Shown piece after piece: positions 1 to 11,773 of a stretch of DNA of 64,000 bases (position 1 is its first letter; each line of letters starts with the position of its first letter). Under the pieces are notes generated by a model. That model saw only the letters and a program-made list of their open reading frames with translations. It did not search any database and was not told the DNA's origin. Source of the stretch: Synchiropus splendidus (Eukaryota > Chordata > Actinopteri > Syngnathiformes > Callionymidae); the NCBI RefSeq assembly GCF_027744825.2, contig NC_071338.1, positions 29,199,501 to 29,263,500 of the forward strand. The letters are read 5' to 3'. The position numbers were made by a program, and so were the translations under genes.

Positions 1-500
1 AATAACAGCCTTCAGTTTGTAATGACAGTGTTATTCAAAAGCATTCCAAGTCGTGTTCAGGCATTCCTAAGTTGTCGGACATTAAGAAATAAATTCTGAA
101 CATTATCAGTTAAAAAAAAACTGAGATTTGTCATTGTGTAATAACAATGTAATAACAGTCCAGTCATACTGTGTTACAGACGATGAATAGAGCCTCCTGA
201 CAATATCCAGATTCAGCTCAACTGGCTTTGGGTTGGTTGCATTCTGCACCCAGCAGAGAAAACCTATTTCAGCTGCATGTGTCCGCAGTTGTCCAAATAA
301 TTGTGAGATTATAGATACAATTTTCATAGATGTTTGTTTTTGACATTTTTAAATACAGACAGAAAATATTATGCGCAACTCAAACTGAACAATGGCTGAG
401 TTACACGCAGGTTTGCTTTGTTTTCACACACGACAGCTATAGATGACGATATTGGACACGTTAACTCAATATTTCTGACTCTTCTTTGGTTATAATGATG
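1..500. other. Left-edge non-coding stretch
   Basis: AT-rich sequence with only short, low-complexity open frames. I see no splice-flanked coding block, RNA gene or transposon end here. Confidence 0.4.
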
Positions 501-549
501 GTTGATAGATAGACAGATAGATAGATAGAGACAGATGACAGATAGCTAT

Positions 550-595
<46 letters not shown>

Positions 596-628
596 GGGTG
601 ATAGAGAGAGAGACACAGACAGACAGGA
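501..628. repeat. GATA/GACA tetranucleotide microsatellite
   Basis: Runs of GATA with interspersed GACA units (Bkm-type simple repeat), the longest pure run being about 553-595, grading into an AGAG/CAGA tract at 603-628. Short open frames across it encode only Tyr/Leu/Ser/Ile repeats from the antisense and are not genes. Confidence 0.9.
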
Positions 629-2208
629 ACAAAAGTAATTACACTGGGTTGTGTCATGACATTGGACACACAACACTGCACGACAAAAACTCCAAAGCCC
701 TTCAAGACTTGTCGTTCCAGATATGAATATTTGGGGCTGCGGCAGAGGTTGTGCATATTAGTCAGTACTTGAGTGTATCTAAGACGCAGCGAGGAAACAT
801 TCCTATTGAGTCGATAATGAAAACAGCGCCTCTGATTTTAAGACGACAGGGCGACTCCGGCGCACAGCAGCGGCATCCATCACACGCCCGGCACATGTGG
901 AACTGCAGACTAGTGCAGGCACATGACTTGCATTGTGCTGTGTGTTCGACTCGGTGTGATTAAAACGGGTCGTGGTACCAGCGTCGCACCTGAGCGTCTC
1001 GCGTCATCACGTTAGCAGAGATGAAAACCTCCGCTGGTTTTTAAACTCTACAAACACACACGGTGAATGATTCATGAGATTGTCTTTGGAAAAGGTTGGG
1101 TGCTGTCGGAGCCGAGTTTTCGCTTCACTGACCACGCTGACCTCACAGACAAACTCACGAAACGCCCGCTGAAAAGGTGACGTCGCTGATGTCGCAGATG
1201 TTGGGGAGGAAACTGGAGCTCCCACCTCTGGACTGGAAAAGCATCTTTTCTAGAGTTGTTTCAGGAAAGATCTCCACGCAGAATCCCTGGTGTTGTAATG
1301 CTCTCGCTGCTCCGACGGTTTGCATTGCTCTGTTTCAGGGGTGAAAGGGTGAGGTCCGTATGACTGTGCCAGCAAACAAATCCAACCCTCACACTCAACG
1401 TTTGTCGCTCAAAAGCAAATGTCACAGTGAGCTCTCCGACCTTCTCAGTGCACTGACACGAGCTCGAATAGATGGTGAGACAGCAGCGTGTGGGCATCTC
1501 TGCTTTCAAGCCAGTTTGTGTTTTTGGGCTTTTATCAGTCATTACACCTTCAGCCTCATGAGCACTTCCTTAAAAGTGTGTTGACGTGTTTTCACATTAT
1601 TTTGACCCCTGTTTTGACAGTTTAATATACGTATAAATATTCAAGTTCAAGACAACAAACTCTTAAATCAATGAATAATATATAATATAATGAGAAATAA
1701 ACATGAATTCAGCATGAATCATAATAATGGTGATGGTCATAATCGCGCAGTCCCAGGCTCAGATATCATCTTTTGCAAAATGTCGTTCGTACAGACAAAG
1801 ATCTCGCCACTCTGGAACCCACTTCTTAGGAGTTGTAGAATCTGCAGTTTCATGCGGAGCAAAGGCTTGTCATGACGCAGGATCTTGCAAATACAACTGA
1901 CACCATCTTGGTGTGGAAGAGGCACACTGACTCTTGGATGTCAAACTCAAGGTCGAGGGGCCAAATCTGGTCAGAAAATCCGTTTGTGTGACCCACTAGA
2001 AATTTAAACCACAAGAGCAGCTTCGGCAAGGTTTTCCCAGGAATAAACCCATCCTGCTACCGAAATGTGGATATGTAAATTAGCAAATAAATGCATGAAA
2101 ATAAATGAATAAATATCTAAATAAAATGTATATAAAATATAATGTATTATATAACATATATATAATGGCTGCATCAATGAAGAAATACATTTGTAAATAA
2201 ATATAAAA
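629..2208. other. Non-coding stretch, no gene recognised
   Basis: The open frames here (up to 93 codons) have no recognisable domain and no splice-site support. AT-rich low-complexity sequence dominates from about 2090. Nothing else stands out. Confidence 0.35.
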
Positions 2209-2209
2209 C

Positions 2210-2246
<37 letters not shown>
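2209..2246. repeat. (AAT)n microsatellite
   Basis: About twelve uninterrupted TAA/AAT units. Confidence 0.95.
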
Positions 2247-2248
<2 letters not shown>

Positions 2249-3037
2249 TAATGTATGTTTGTTGTCTCTGCGTGTTTTATTCAATTATGAATTGTTTTAT
2301 TTTATCATTATTTGTTTATTTATTATGGGTTTTTTTACCTCTCACAAGATGAATGGAAATTTTTCCCTCAAGTTGAACGGTGGGTTTCATAGTTTAGTCT
2401 CTACCCATGAATCCATGAATTCAATGCCCTTCCATGAGTCAGTGAGTCGGCTTCCTTCATGTGGTCTCCCATGGTCAGCCAGCCTCATCCATCACCCAGT
2501 CTGACTTGCATGTGGAGCGCAGAATAAGCAGCGCTGTTCAACAGCCTGTGATCGCACAAGCCTCAGAAGCGACTCGGAGTGCAGCCACTCTTCTCAACTA
2601 ATTGGGGACCACCTGGGGTCGACCCAGCACCTGATGGAGGAATGTGAGGTGAAGATCAGATGCAGAGATGAAAATAGATCAATTCACTGAGGGGTAATGA
2701 AACAGTCAGCGTTACATGTGCTACACAATAACATCGTGCTTGTAATCTTTTATTCGTTTGTTTGTTCATTTGCAGGTGTGGACTGAACAACAGCGCAGAA
2801 TAATGGAAGTCCCTTCATCTAACTAAAGTTCAGTCCGACACACTACATTTCCATGACAATTTTAAAACGGCACAAAGATGATAATGATAATGTGTTGGTG
2901 AGAGTCGAGACACCCCCCAAAATATGTGGGTCGCCTGTCCTGAAATAATGAGGCTCTGTAGTTGTGTAGTTGTCTGGTGACCGAGGGTTTGTTTGTGCCA
3001 AATGGGCTCCATTAAATTATGTGTATGAAGAACCATA
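2247..3037. other. Non-coding stretch, no gene recognised
   Basis: Starts as T-rich, low-complexity DNA and then becomes unremarkable unique sequence. No coding block, RNA gene or clear repeat end was seen. Confidence 0.35.
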
Positions 3038-4008
3038 TACCATAAATTCCAGACTATAGGGCACACCAGAATATTAGCAGCACCCACTAAATTCAAGAGG
3101 AAAGTTCATACATGAGCCGCAGTGGTCAATGAGCCACAGGTGCAGCGGTGCTGTCTGCACCGTAGAAAGGTCAGTGGTGCACCTGGCTTATAAATGCATG
3201 AGGATCACCTTCCCCGTCCTCATCTGTAAAAGACTCTATAGCCTTTGTGACCTGACTTGCCAGGAGAATAATTCTAGTGAAATAAAGTGCCACCCCCCTA
3301 CTTTCATTCACTGTGTGAGAGATGATTTGTTTTTCCTAAAAAAATCATGAAATAAATTTGAGAAGATTTGCAGCTCATTTTTCAACCTCCTGAAAGGACT
3401 CTCCTTTACTTTTATACCGGCTTAGTTTAAAATTCTAGTTGCTGATATCTTGAGTTATCCTGCGATGTGTTTAAGTTTTGTTATGTGTCTCCTTTTGTGT
3501 TTCTTTGTTTTGTTTTTTGTGGGGTTCATTTTGTCATGTTTTGTTTTATTTTATGGGAGAAAATGTTATCATTTTTTCCATTTGTATATTGCTCTTGTAA
3601 TATTATAAGTTTAAAAAATCGAATAAAAAAGGGAGGAAAAAAAAAATTAAACTGTTCTGAACTTGTATCATGAACTCCTCACATCTTTTATTGACCTTGA
3701 AGCACTCAAAATGTGTTGCTTTCACTCAAGTATCTGAAGTTCCGACACCACTGCCGGTCTCAGCTGCAGCTCCTGGAGGTGGGCTCTGTGGGCGAAGCTG
3801 CCAACACATGACTGAAAACGCCAAATTTTGAGCGTTTTTAGGTCAATAAAACACCAGTGATTTCATAGTTTTGATGTGAGACTCAATACTTTGGCAGCAT
3901 GACACTCTTTAGCCTGTAAAAATCAATGTATTAGCCATATTGTTGAATAAACCATAGGGTTCAGACTGCGAGAAAAAAGTAGCATCTTATAGTCCGGAAA
4001 TTACGGGA
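3038..4008. mobile_element. Inverted-terminal-repeat DNA element, copy A
   Basis: The left end reads ACCATAAATTCCAGACTATA. The reverse complement of the right end (about 3988-4007) is CCCGTAATTTCCGGACTATA, so the element is bounded by imperfect inverted repeats of about 20 bp. A second copy at 62063-62635 shares the ends and the internal blocks (CACCCACTAAATTCAAGA; GAACTCCTCACATCTTTTAT; the bases after GTTCAGAC). Copy A is about 400 bp longer because of extra sequence at roughly 3180-3650 that ends in an A-rich tract. There is no transposase frame, so it is non-autonomous. Superfamily not determined. Confidence 0.7.
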
Positions 4009-5550
4009 TCACTTTTTAGCCAGCATATTGGCCGTGCCGTTTCTTTACTTTCTGTATTAAATGACACTTCAATATATGTATAATAATGTTTTTCAACAAA
4101 TATATGCACAAAAAACTTGTGAATGAATCTGGTCTGGGCTGATTCAGTTCAGTTCAACGGTCGGTATATTCCTTTACTCAACTAAACAGAGTGACATCCA
4201 ACATAGAACTGAGGGATCATAGAGTCCAGTTGTCCGGTCACTAAGCGAGTTTCTGCTGAGTTCGGTATGTAAGACTTGGCTACTAGTCACGATTCTGCTC
4301 AACAAACACAGTGAAACACATGAGCTCTTCCTGCTGCCTGCTGGTGAGGACGCATCATTTTCCTTTTAACACAGCCATGTTAACCCGGAAGAATAATAGG
4401 TGTTGTTCAAGTCAACGTGCTTTTGCTTTCAAAGGCAGATGATGGCGCTCTTGTGTCGCCATTATCTGTGACACACAGCGGTTCAGGAAAATTATGTCAC
4501 GTCCCAGAGGGGCGAGAGTGAGGGTCCACACATGGGTACACGGTGAGAGAGGAGAGCATCAGCCTGGACTAGAACCGTGTTCAATGTCACGCTCTCACAA
4601 GTGACTAAAAACTCACACTAAACAGGTCCAACTGTCATCTCACATTTAAATATTCTGTTTGTTGCTATATTAAAATGTGAATCATGTCAATCATCCATGC
4701 CACATTTTAAAGTTGTCACTGAAGCCCACCCCAAAAACCCTTCTTTCCAAGGAAGTAAGTCAAATGGCCATAGTTTATTCCGTTTGTATTTGTAAACTCC
4801 GTAAGCAGCACAGATATTAAAAATGAATCTAATCTGGATGGAGGGTATCGTGGGGAGGCCAGAGAGACACAGTGGAGGTGAGTGAAGTGAAAAGAGAACC
4901 CCCAGCAGTGAGTAAGTGAAGAGCAAATGCATCGGCATCTTCAGATGCATCAAGGTGAAACGCTGTGAGGAACAAAAAGAACGGCTGCAGTGTCACGTGT
5001 GTAGCCCTCAACCATTACAAACGTAAACAATTGAGAAGTAAGTTAAAGGCGACGAAAGGAAGCGCAACACAAAAGTACAAAACAGTCGCCACTCAACGCT
5101 CAGGGAATGAGAACGCTGTGTGGTGCAACCTGCCAAACCTGCGCTCCGGCAGAATCACAGAGAGAAAGGTACATAAGCATAAACCCACAAGCTCACACCA
5201 GCACAGTGTTCCCTCATTGCTGTGAAGGAGATAATGTGGAGCAGATGGTCGACAGAGCTCATTAGTGGCCCGGTTTGTGTCTTATCACTGCGTCGGTGAG
5301 CGTTGAAGACTGGCTGCTTGTTTGCACCGCTGAAGAGCAGCGTGGACTTCTGAGTCCACATGGCTCTTCAGCACACACGTCCTGTCTAGTCGCCGTCTCT
5401 GACTGGGCTCCGTCTTCCAGTGGGAGCTGCCGTCTCCCAACAACACATCGCAGCAGGTCTTGTCGTATGACGCTTCTTCTTCCACCACAGCTGCACTTGC
5501 CCAACCACCTTCAAGATTTATCCCAAATATTAGCAGCTACACAACTCGAG
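4009..5550. other. Non-coding stretch, no gene recognised
   Basis: Only short unsupported frames on both strands, with no recognised domain. Nothing further seen. Confidence 0.35.
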
Positions 5551-6111
5551 CCCTATTTTTCTGACTATGAGTGGCATTTCTTTAAGTTCCATTGGTCCTG
5601 CGACTTGTATTCAGGTGAGACTTGTAAATATTAAACAGACCATTTCTCATGTTTTTTGGCCCAATAATCTTGATTCTGTCCCACCGATCCAGAAGGTTGT
5701 TCTCCAACAGAGAAACCTCCTGTGATTAAGCATCAAAACTGCACCGAGACATAACATGTATCACGGAAGTGGACACGATTATGGTGGATTTTGGTGTTTT
5801 TAAATGGAAAAGCTAGAGAGGCGTGTGCCGCGGACGTCTGAAGGAAGGCACTGTAGTTCAATGTTTTAAAGCAAAAGTATTTTTTACTATCATCAGTGCC
5901 ATAAACGTCAAAAATCCCCCCTTCGCTTTGTTGTTTCATTGGCTTGCTTCGTTCTTTCCATGTCACAGTTCAGGTCAGTATTTCCGTGAAATAAATTCCC
6001 CCCGAAAATGTGAATAATAGTCCAGTAAATGTTTTTCGCTTCTTCAGGATTTATTTTTTTCACCGATGCGACTTAAATGCAGGAGAGACTTATAGTCTGA
6101 AAAAAATACAG
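5551..6111. mobile_element. Degenerate inverted-repeat DNA element, copy C
   Basis: The left end carries CTATTTTTCTGACTATGAG. The right end carries GACTTATAGTCTGAAAAAAA, and its reverse complement resembles the left end around the GACTATA core. Internal motifs of the type GCGACTTGTATTCAGGTGAG and ACTTAAATGCAGGAG are typical of a palindromic vertebrate MITE. It is related at the TIR core to the elements at 3038 and 62063 but much decayed. No coding capacity. Confidence 0.5.
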
Positions 6112-6202
6112 ATCTGGTGAAATTATAATACAAATACGAAATACAATACAAAAAAATAATAAAAATAAATAAAAAATATAATTATGCACCTGTTATCTAC
6201 AG

Positions 6203-6831
6203 CAGTGATTCTTAGCCATAGGCCCATGGTTGGACAGTGAGCGCCTCCTGGAGGGCCACTAAAAGTTTTCTTGTTCTACACCTTTGGGGTGCGAGGGCCA
6301 CGAGACGCTCAGTTTTAATACATTAGCCACGTATGGTGGCAGTAGTGAGTCACTGAATTGACTTGACAGCTGCAAATCTGTGATAGTTAACAACTATGAT
6401 AAAGAAAATGATAAAGAAAGTGATGATACTTTCATTTACACTTCACTTAAATCTTCTTCAGAGTTCAAATAAAACATATTTTATGTCATGATATTTAGAC
6501 ATGGTTGTAATATATATATTTTATTCAGAATTTTATTCAGTTTTTCCAATTTTCTCAACAGTTTGCATCAAGTGTGTTTTTTTTTTTCTTTTTTTCTTTA
6601 GTAAATTTGATGAACATGACTTGCACCTGGTTTTGCTGCTGGTTGGACTTTTCGGTGACACATCTTTGCAATGATCACATGGTTTGGGTTTGTTTACATG
6701 TAAGTAGATTAAATATGGTTATGGAACACAAATGAAGTGAAGAGTGAATCAGTTGTATAACTTGAATGGGCCCTGAGCCCATTTGTTCTGGGACAGGTCG
6801 GCCCCCAGATCAAAAAGGTTAGGAACCCCTG
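6203..6831. mobile_element. Non-autonomous hAT-like transposon with 8-bp target duplication
   Basis: Begins CAGTGATTCTTAGCC and ends AGGTTAGGAACCCCTG; the reverse complement of the end is CAGGGGTTCCTAACC, a hAT (Charlie-type) terminal inverted repeat. It is flanked by ATCTACAG at 6195-6202 and TTCTACAG at 6832-6839, 8-bp direct repeats with one mismatch, as expected for hAT insertion. Subterminal GGGCCC-containing blocks lie near both ends. At 629 bp with no transposase frame, it must have been moved in trans. Confidence 0.85.
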
Positions 6832-8180
6832 TTCTACAGTAGGTGATGCTTTTTACAAACTCTGACAGATACATTTACAGTCTCCACATTTTGGCAACTA
6901 AAATGGTGCTTAGCTGTGACTACACAGACATGCAAGGGAATTTAAAAAAAAAAAGAAGTTTTCAGCATTGAAAATGTCAGACTGGTGTGTGGCCGTTGCT
7001 ATTCTATCTTATTCTATCCCCCTCTTTGAGGATAAAATGTGACATCCGAATGAGAGCGCACTCCTTCATAAGTCATCACCAACTCTGCACCTGTCTATCT
7101 GGGGTGAGCGGATCAATTCCAATGCCGCCTTTGCTCTTGAGCTTCACACGACAACAGAAAACCAATGGTCAACTAACGCCCACAAGCTCTAAAGCACCAA
7201 GTCCTGCATCGATTGAAAGATATTTTGCGGCGCACATTCGTCCTGAGTCTGACTGGCTTCGCCACAAAGCAATAATCTGCCAGGCGCTGAATCACTGCAA
7301 CAAGGTGAGACGGGGGGAATCATGCTGCAGCAGGAAGCAGAGAGTTCACTCAGTGGCAGGTCATCAGAGCAACCATGAGTCATGGTCGCCCCCAAAAATC
7401 AATTCCTGGAAATCCTCCTCACCAACGCGACAGAGGCAGCAGCAAAAAGAAAATGGTGGAAGAGGATTACAAATAAGACGCGACCATGTGGTGCATGTGA
7501 GTGGTGAATTCATGTGTGTGTTATTCCAAACACACTGGTGAGTGACTCCGACAAAGAGGGTTAACCGCTCTCATCAGTCATGAGCAACACGCGGGTCGTG
7601 GCGGAGCAAAACATGAAACAGCGACGGACAAAACATCTTTGTTGTGCTTCTCTCCAACACATTTTAAAGAAGCGGCAGGGCATCGCGGCTGCAGCCACTT
7701 CAGGCGCCACACGCTCCGTCCACCTCTGTTTTCAGGGCAAAACGTTTCAGATTAGATAAAAATGGAGGTAGCCATAGTAACCCCATGCTCTAGCGCTCGG
7801 ACAAATTAAAGACAAAGGTTGAAAGTCGAGTTCGAAGAGGCACGCTGGGACCATTGTGGGTTTCGCTGAACGAGACGTTCAGAATCATCCTGTTTGCTTC
7901 ATCTGAGGTGTGATTATGTTTTGTTTTTTTTATTGTTCACATTGATATTTCCTTACAAAGGATCTCTTCCATATGGCATTAACAAGACCCTCAAACTGAG
8001 CCGGTTTACACGCCGCACAAACACGTCAAACATAGAGCGATCGACCGAGAAAAGAGTCCTTAGAACAGGGTTCCATCCCCACATCATATTGGACCAACGG
8101 ATTACGGCGCTCAGCTTTTGTGATACATTCATTAGTTTGGACACATGAATGTGCAACTTATCATGAAGGAAATCTTCATA
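6832..8180. other. Non-coding stretch with one unexplained 184-codon frame
   Basis: The plus-strand open frame at 6987-7541 is the longest non-repeat frame in the left 12 kb. Its translation is Ser/Arg/His-rich with no recognisable domain, and no splice sites or homologues come to mind. I regard it as chance. Nothing else was seen. Confidence 0.3.
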
Positions 8181-8881
8181 TAGTGGTGCCTCGGTTTTCG
8201 AACGTCTCGGAATTCGAACAGAAATTTCGAGATTTTTTTTGCTTCGGATTCCGAACGAAAATCCAGAACTCGAACTCCCCCGAAAAAAGCCGGGAAAAAC
8301 ATAAAGTGCGTGGACCGATCAGCTGACCCACGACGCGCTTTGTTATTGTGTATAACGCAGCCTCTGTATGCAGACGTGTCCCGTTAGCTCCATTTACTGA
8401 CTGTTTTTTCTTCATATTGAGGTGTAAAACCTTTCCTGTCTCCACACTGGACCGTGGTAGAGGGTCACAGGGGAGGTGCTGGAGCGCTCACTCCAGGGTT
8501 TGATGTCCTGTTGTGGGCTGGAGCTGGGACAGGGATGAGGCCAGTCTGGGACAGAGCGTGACTTGGTTTATGACTTTGTCACAGCCAAACTGCACAGAAG
8601 CGCACATTCAGAGCTGGACACGCACCGGGCACCTCTTCACTTCTGGAGAGACCTCACTCACTCTGCAACCCCTCCCACATGCAGCGGCCACACACATAGA
8701 GGAACAGCGCACCTGCAGCAGACACTCTACATTCACTCCTACAAAAGACTATTTTAAGGCTTGGAACGCATTATTTCTTTTTCCATTCATTGTCATGGGA
8801 AAAATTGATTCAGATTTGGAACAAATCGCTTCTCGAACGGCCGTCTGGAACGGAATGTGGTCAAGTCCCGAGGTACCACTG
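8181..8881. mobile_element. Non-autonomous Tigger/mariner-like DNA transposon
   Basis: The left end is TAGTGGTGCCTCGG and the reverse complement of the right end is CAGTGGTACCTCGG, an imperfect terminal inverted repeat of the TcMar-Tigger (pogo) type. TA dinucleotides flank both sides (8179-8180 and 8882-8883), matching the TA target duplication of that superfamily. Subterminal TTCGAAC-type blocks recur near both ends. The element is 701 bp and has no DDE-transposase frame; the 125-codon frame at 8513-8890 is not conserved coding. Confidence 0.8.
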
Positions 8882-8883
8882 TA

Positions 8884-9532
8884 CTTCTAACTCATCCAAA
8901 TTAAATGAAACAACAACGTCAGATACAGTAAGATACAGGCATCATGAGGAAGGTTTTGTGACATGAACAACATAAAAGACTGTCAAATATGTCACATAAA
9001 TCGAGAAAACTATGTTTATACGTATTACGTCCGTCAATCAAATAAGGACGTTTATTGTTTTCTTGTGAAATGAATAACCGAAGAACAGAGAAAAACATTT
9101 CAATAACACTGTCAGCGTTGGTTACCAACAGGCTGGCTGTTTCACCAGTGTTGCGTGTGTTTGTTTGGATCTACAGACATTTTATATTTCCGACGCCTGT
9201 TACAACAGTCGAACGGGCGGATTTTTTATTTTATATAACACGACATGCAAACAAATCACAGCCATAAATCAACTTACATACGAGCACGGAGACAAAATGT
9301 GGATCCAGCTATGTTTTGAAGGTGTGTTCAATCTTTCCCAGCTGAGCCTCTTCTTCACGTCACTCCTGTGTTTATTTACGGTGGCTTTGTAGGCTTACTG
9401 CCATCTGTTGTCGGTGCGAGCTAATTACACTTATTTGACATAAAATAGATTATTATTATTATATATTTGTAAAGTAGATGATAAGAAACTAAACTGGTGC
9501 GATCGATTTCATTGATTATAAGAATGACAGGC
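8884..9532. other. Non-coding stretch before the minisatellite
   Basis: AT-rich unique sequence with only short frames on each strand. No gene or repeat end recognised. Confidence 0.35.
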
Positions 9533-11773
9533 GGTGGGTGGATGGATATATGGATGGATGGATGATACATAAACATAAACATAGATATTGATATAGATAT
9601 AGATGGCTGATACACAGATATATATAGATATAGATATAGAGATGGATGGATGGATGGATGGATGGAAGGATGATACATAAACATAAACATAGATATTGAT
9701 ATAGATATAGATGGCTGATACACAGATATATATAGATATAGATATAGAGATGGGTGGATGGATGGATGGATGGATGGATGATACATAAACATAAACATAG
9801 ATATTGATATAGATATAGATGGCTGATACACAGATATATATATAGATATAGAGATGGATGGATGGATGGAAGGATGGATGGATGGATGGATGGATGGATG
9901 GATGGATGGATGGATGGATGGATGGATGGATATATGGATGGATGGATGATACATAAACATAAACATAGATATTTATATAGATATAGATGGCTGATACACA
10001 GATATATATATAGATATAGAGATGGATGGATGGATGGATGGATGGATGGATGGATGGAAGGATGGATGGATGGATGGATGGATGATGGATGGATGGATGG
10101 ATGGATGGATATATGGATGGATGGATGATACATAAACATAAACATAGATATTGATATAGATATAGATGGCTGATACACAGATATATATATAGATATAGAG
10201 ATGGATGGATGGATGGATGGATGGATGGATGGATGGATGGATGGATGGATAGAGATGGATGGATGGATGATACATAAACATAAATATAGATATTGATATA
10301 GATATAGATGGCTGATACACAGATATATATATAGATATAGAGATGGATGGATGGATGGATGGATGGATGGATGGATGGATGGATGGATGGATGGATGATA
10401 CATAAACATAAATATAGATATTGATATAGATATAGATGGCTGATACACAGATATATATAGATATAGATATAGAGATGGATGGATGGATGGATGGATGGAT
10501 GGATGGATGGATAGAGATGGATAGAGATGGATGGATGGATGATACATAAACATAAATATAGATATTGATATAGATATAGATGGCTGATACACAGATATAT
10601 ATAGATATAGATATAGAGATGGATGGATGGATGGATGGATGGATGGATGGATGATGGATGGATGGATGGATGGATGGATATATGGATGGATGGATGATAC
10701 ATAAACATAAACATAGATATTTATATAGATATAGATGGCTGATACACAGATATATATATAGATATAGAGATGGATGGATGGATGGATGGATGGATGGATG
10801 GATAGAGATGGATGGATGGATGATACATAAACATAAATATAGATATTGATATAGATATAGATGGCTGATACACAGATATATATATAGATATAGAGATGGA
10901 TGGATGGATGGATGGATGGATGGATGGATGGATGGATGGATAGAGATGGATGGATGGATGATACATAAACATAAATATAGATATTGATATAGATATAGAT
11001 GGCTGATACACAGATATATATAGATATAGATATAGAGATGGATGGATGGATGGATGGATGGATGGATGGATGGATAGAGATGGATGGATGGATGATACAT
11101 AAACATAAATATAGATATTGATATAGATATAGATGGCTGATACACAGATATATATAGATATAGATATAGAGATGGATGGATGGATGGATGGATGGATGGA
11201 TGGATGGATGGATGGATGGATGGATATATGGATGGATGGATGATACATAAACATAAACATAGATATTTATATAGATATAGATGGCTGATACACAGATATA
11301 TATATAGATATAGAGATGGATGGATGGATGGAAGGATGGATGGATGATGGATGGATGGATGGATATATGGATGGATGGATGATACATAAACATAAACATA
11401 GATATTGATATAGATATAGATGGCTGATACACAGATATATATATAGATATAGAGATGGATGGATGGATGGATGGATGGATGGATGGATGGATGGATGGAT
11501 GGATAGAGATGGATGGATGGATGATACATAAACATAAATATAGATATTGATATAGATATAGATGGCTGATACACAGATATATATAGATATAGATATAGAG
11601 ATGGATGGATGGATGGATGGATGGATGGATGGATGGATGGATGGATGGATAGAGATAGAGATAGAGATAGGGATGGATGATACATAAATATAGATATAGA
11701 TGGTTGGATGGATGATACATATATATATAGATATTGACAGGTGCACTGTCGATATAGATATGGATGGATGGAT
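9533..11773. repeat. Composite GGAT/GATA minisatellite, 15 core units plus a degenerate one
   Basis: A core of roughly 75-80 bp beginning GATACATAAACATAAA and containing GATGGCTGATACACAG alternates with (GGAT)n runs of variable length. Cores start at 9564, 9672, 9780, 9948, 10127, 10269, 10397, 10541, 10696, 10822, 10960, 11094, 11242, 11381 and 11523, with a degenerate start at 11689. Spacing is 108-179 bp, mean about 140. Length variation lies mostly in the (GGAT)n part. Minus-strand frames of up to 734 codons cross the array in several frames at once and encode only His-Pro-Ser-Ile and Ile-Tyr repeats, so they are by-products of stop-free repeats and not proteins. Confidence 0.97.

Noticed and set aside
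501..628. GATA/GACA tract as a possible sex-linked Bkm marker
   Set aside because: Such repeats occur on autosomes too; the sequence alone gives no evidence of sex linkage.
6987..7541. 184-codon plus-strand frame
   Set aside because: No recognisable domain, no splice or promoter context and unusual composition; likely chance between two transposons.
9862..10849. Plus-strand '[11 protein letters not shown]' frames
   Set aside because: They are translations of (GGAT)n in the minisatellite, with no unique sequence.
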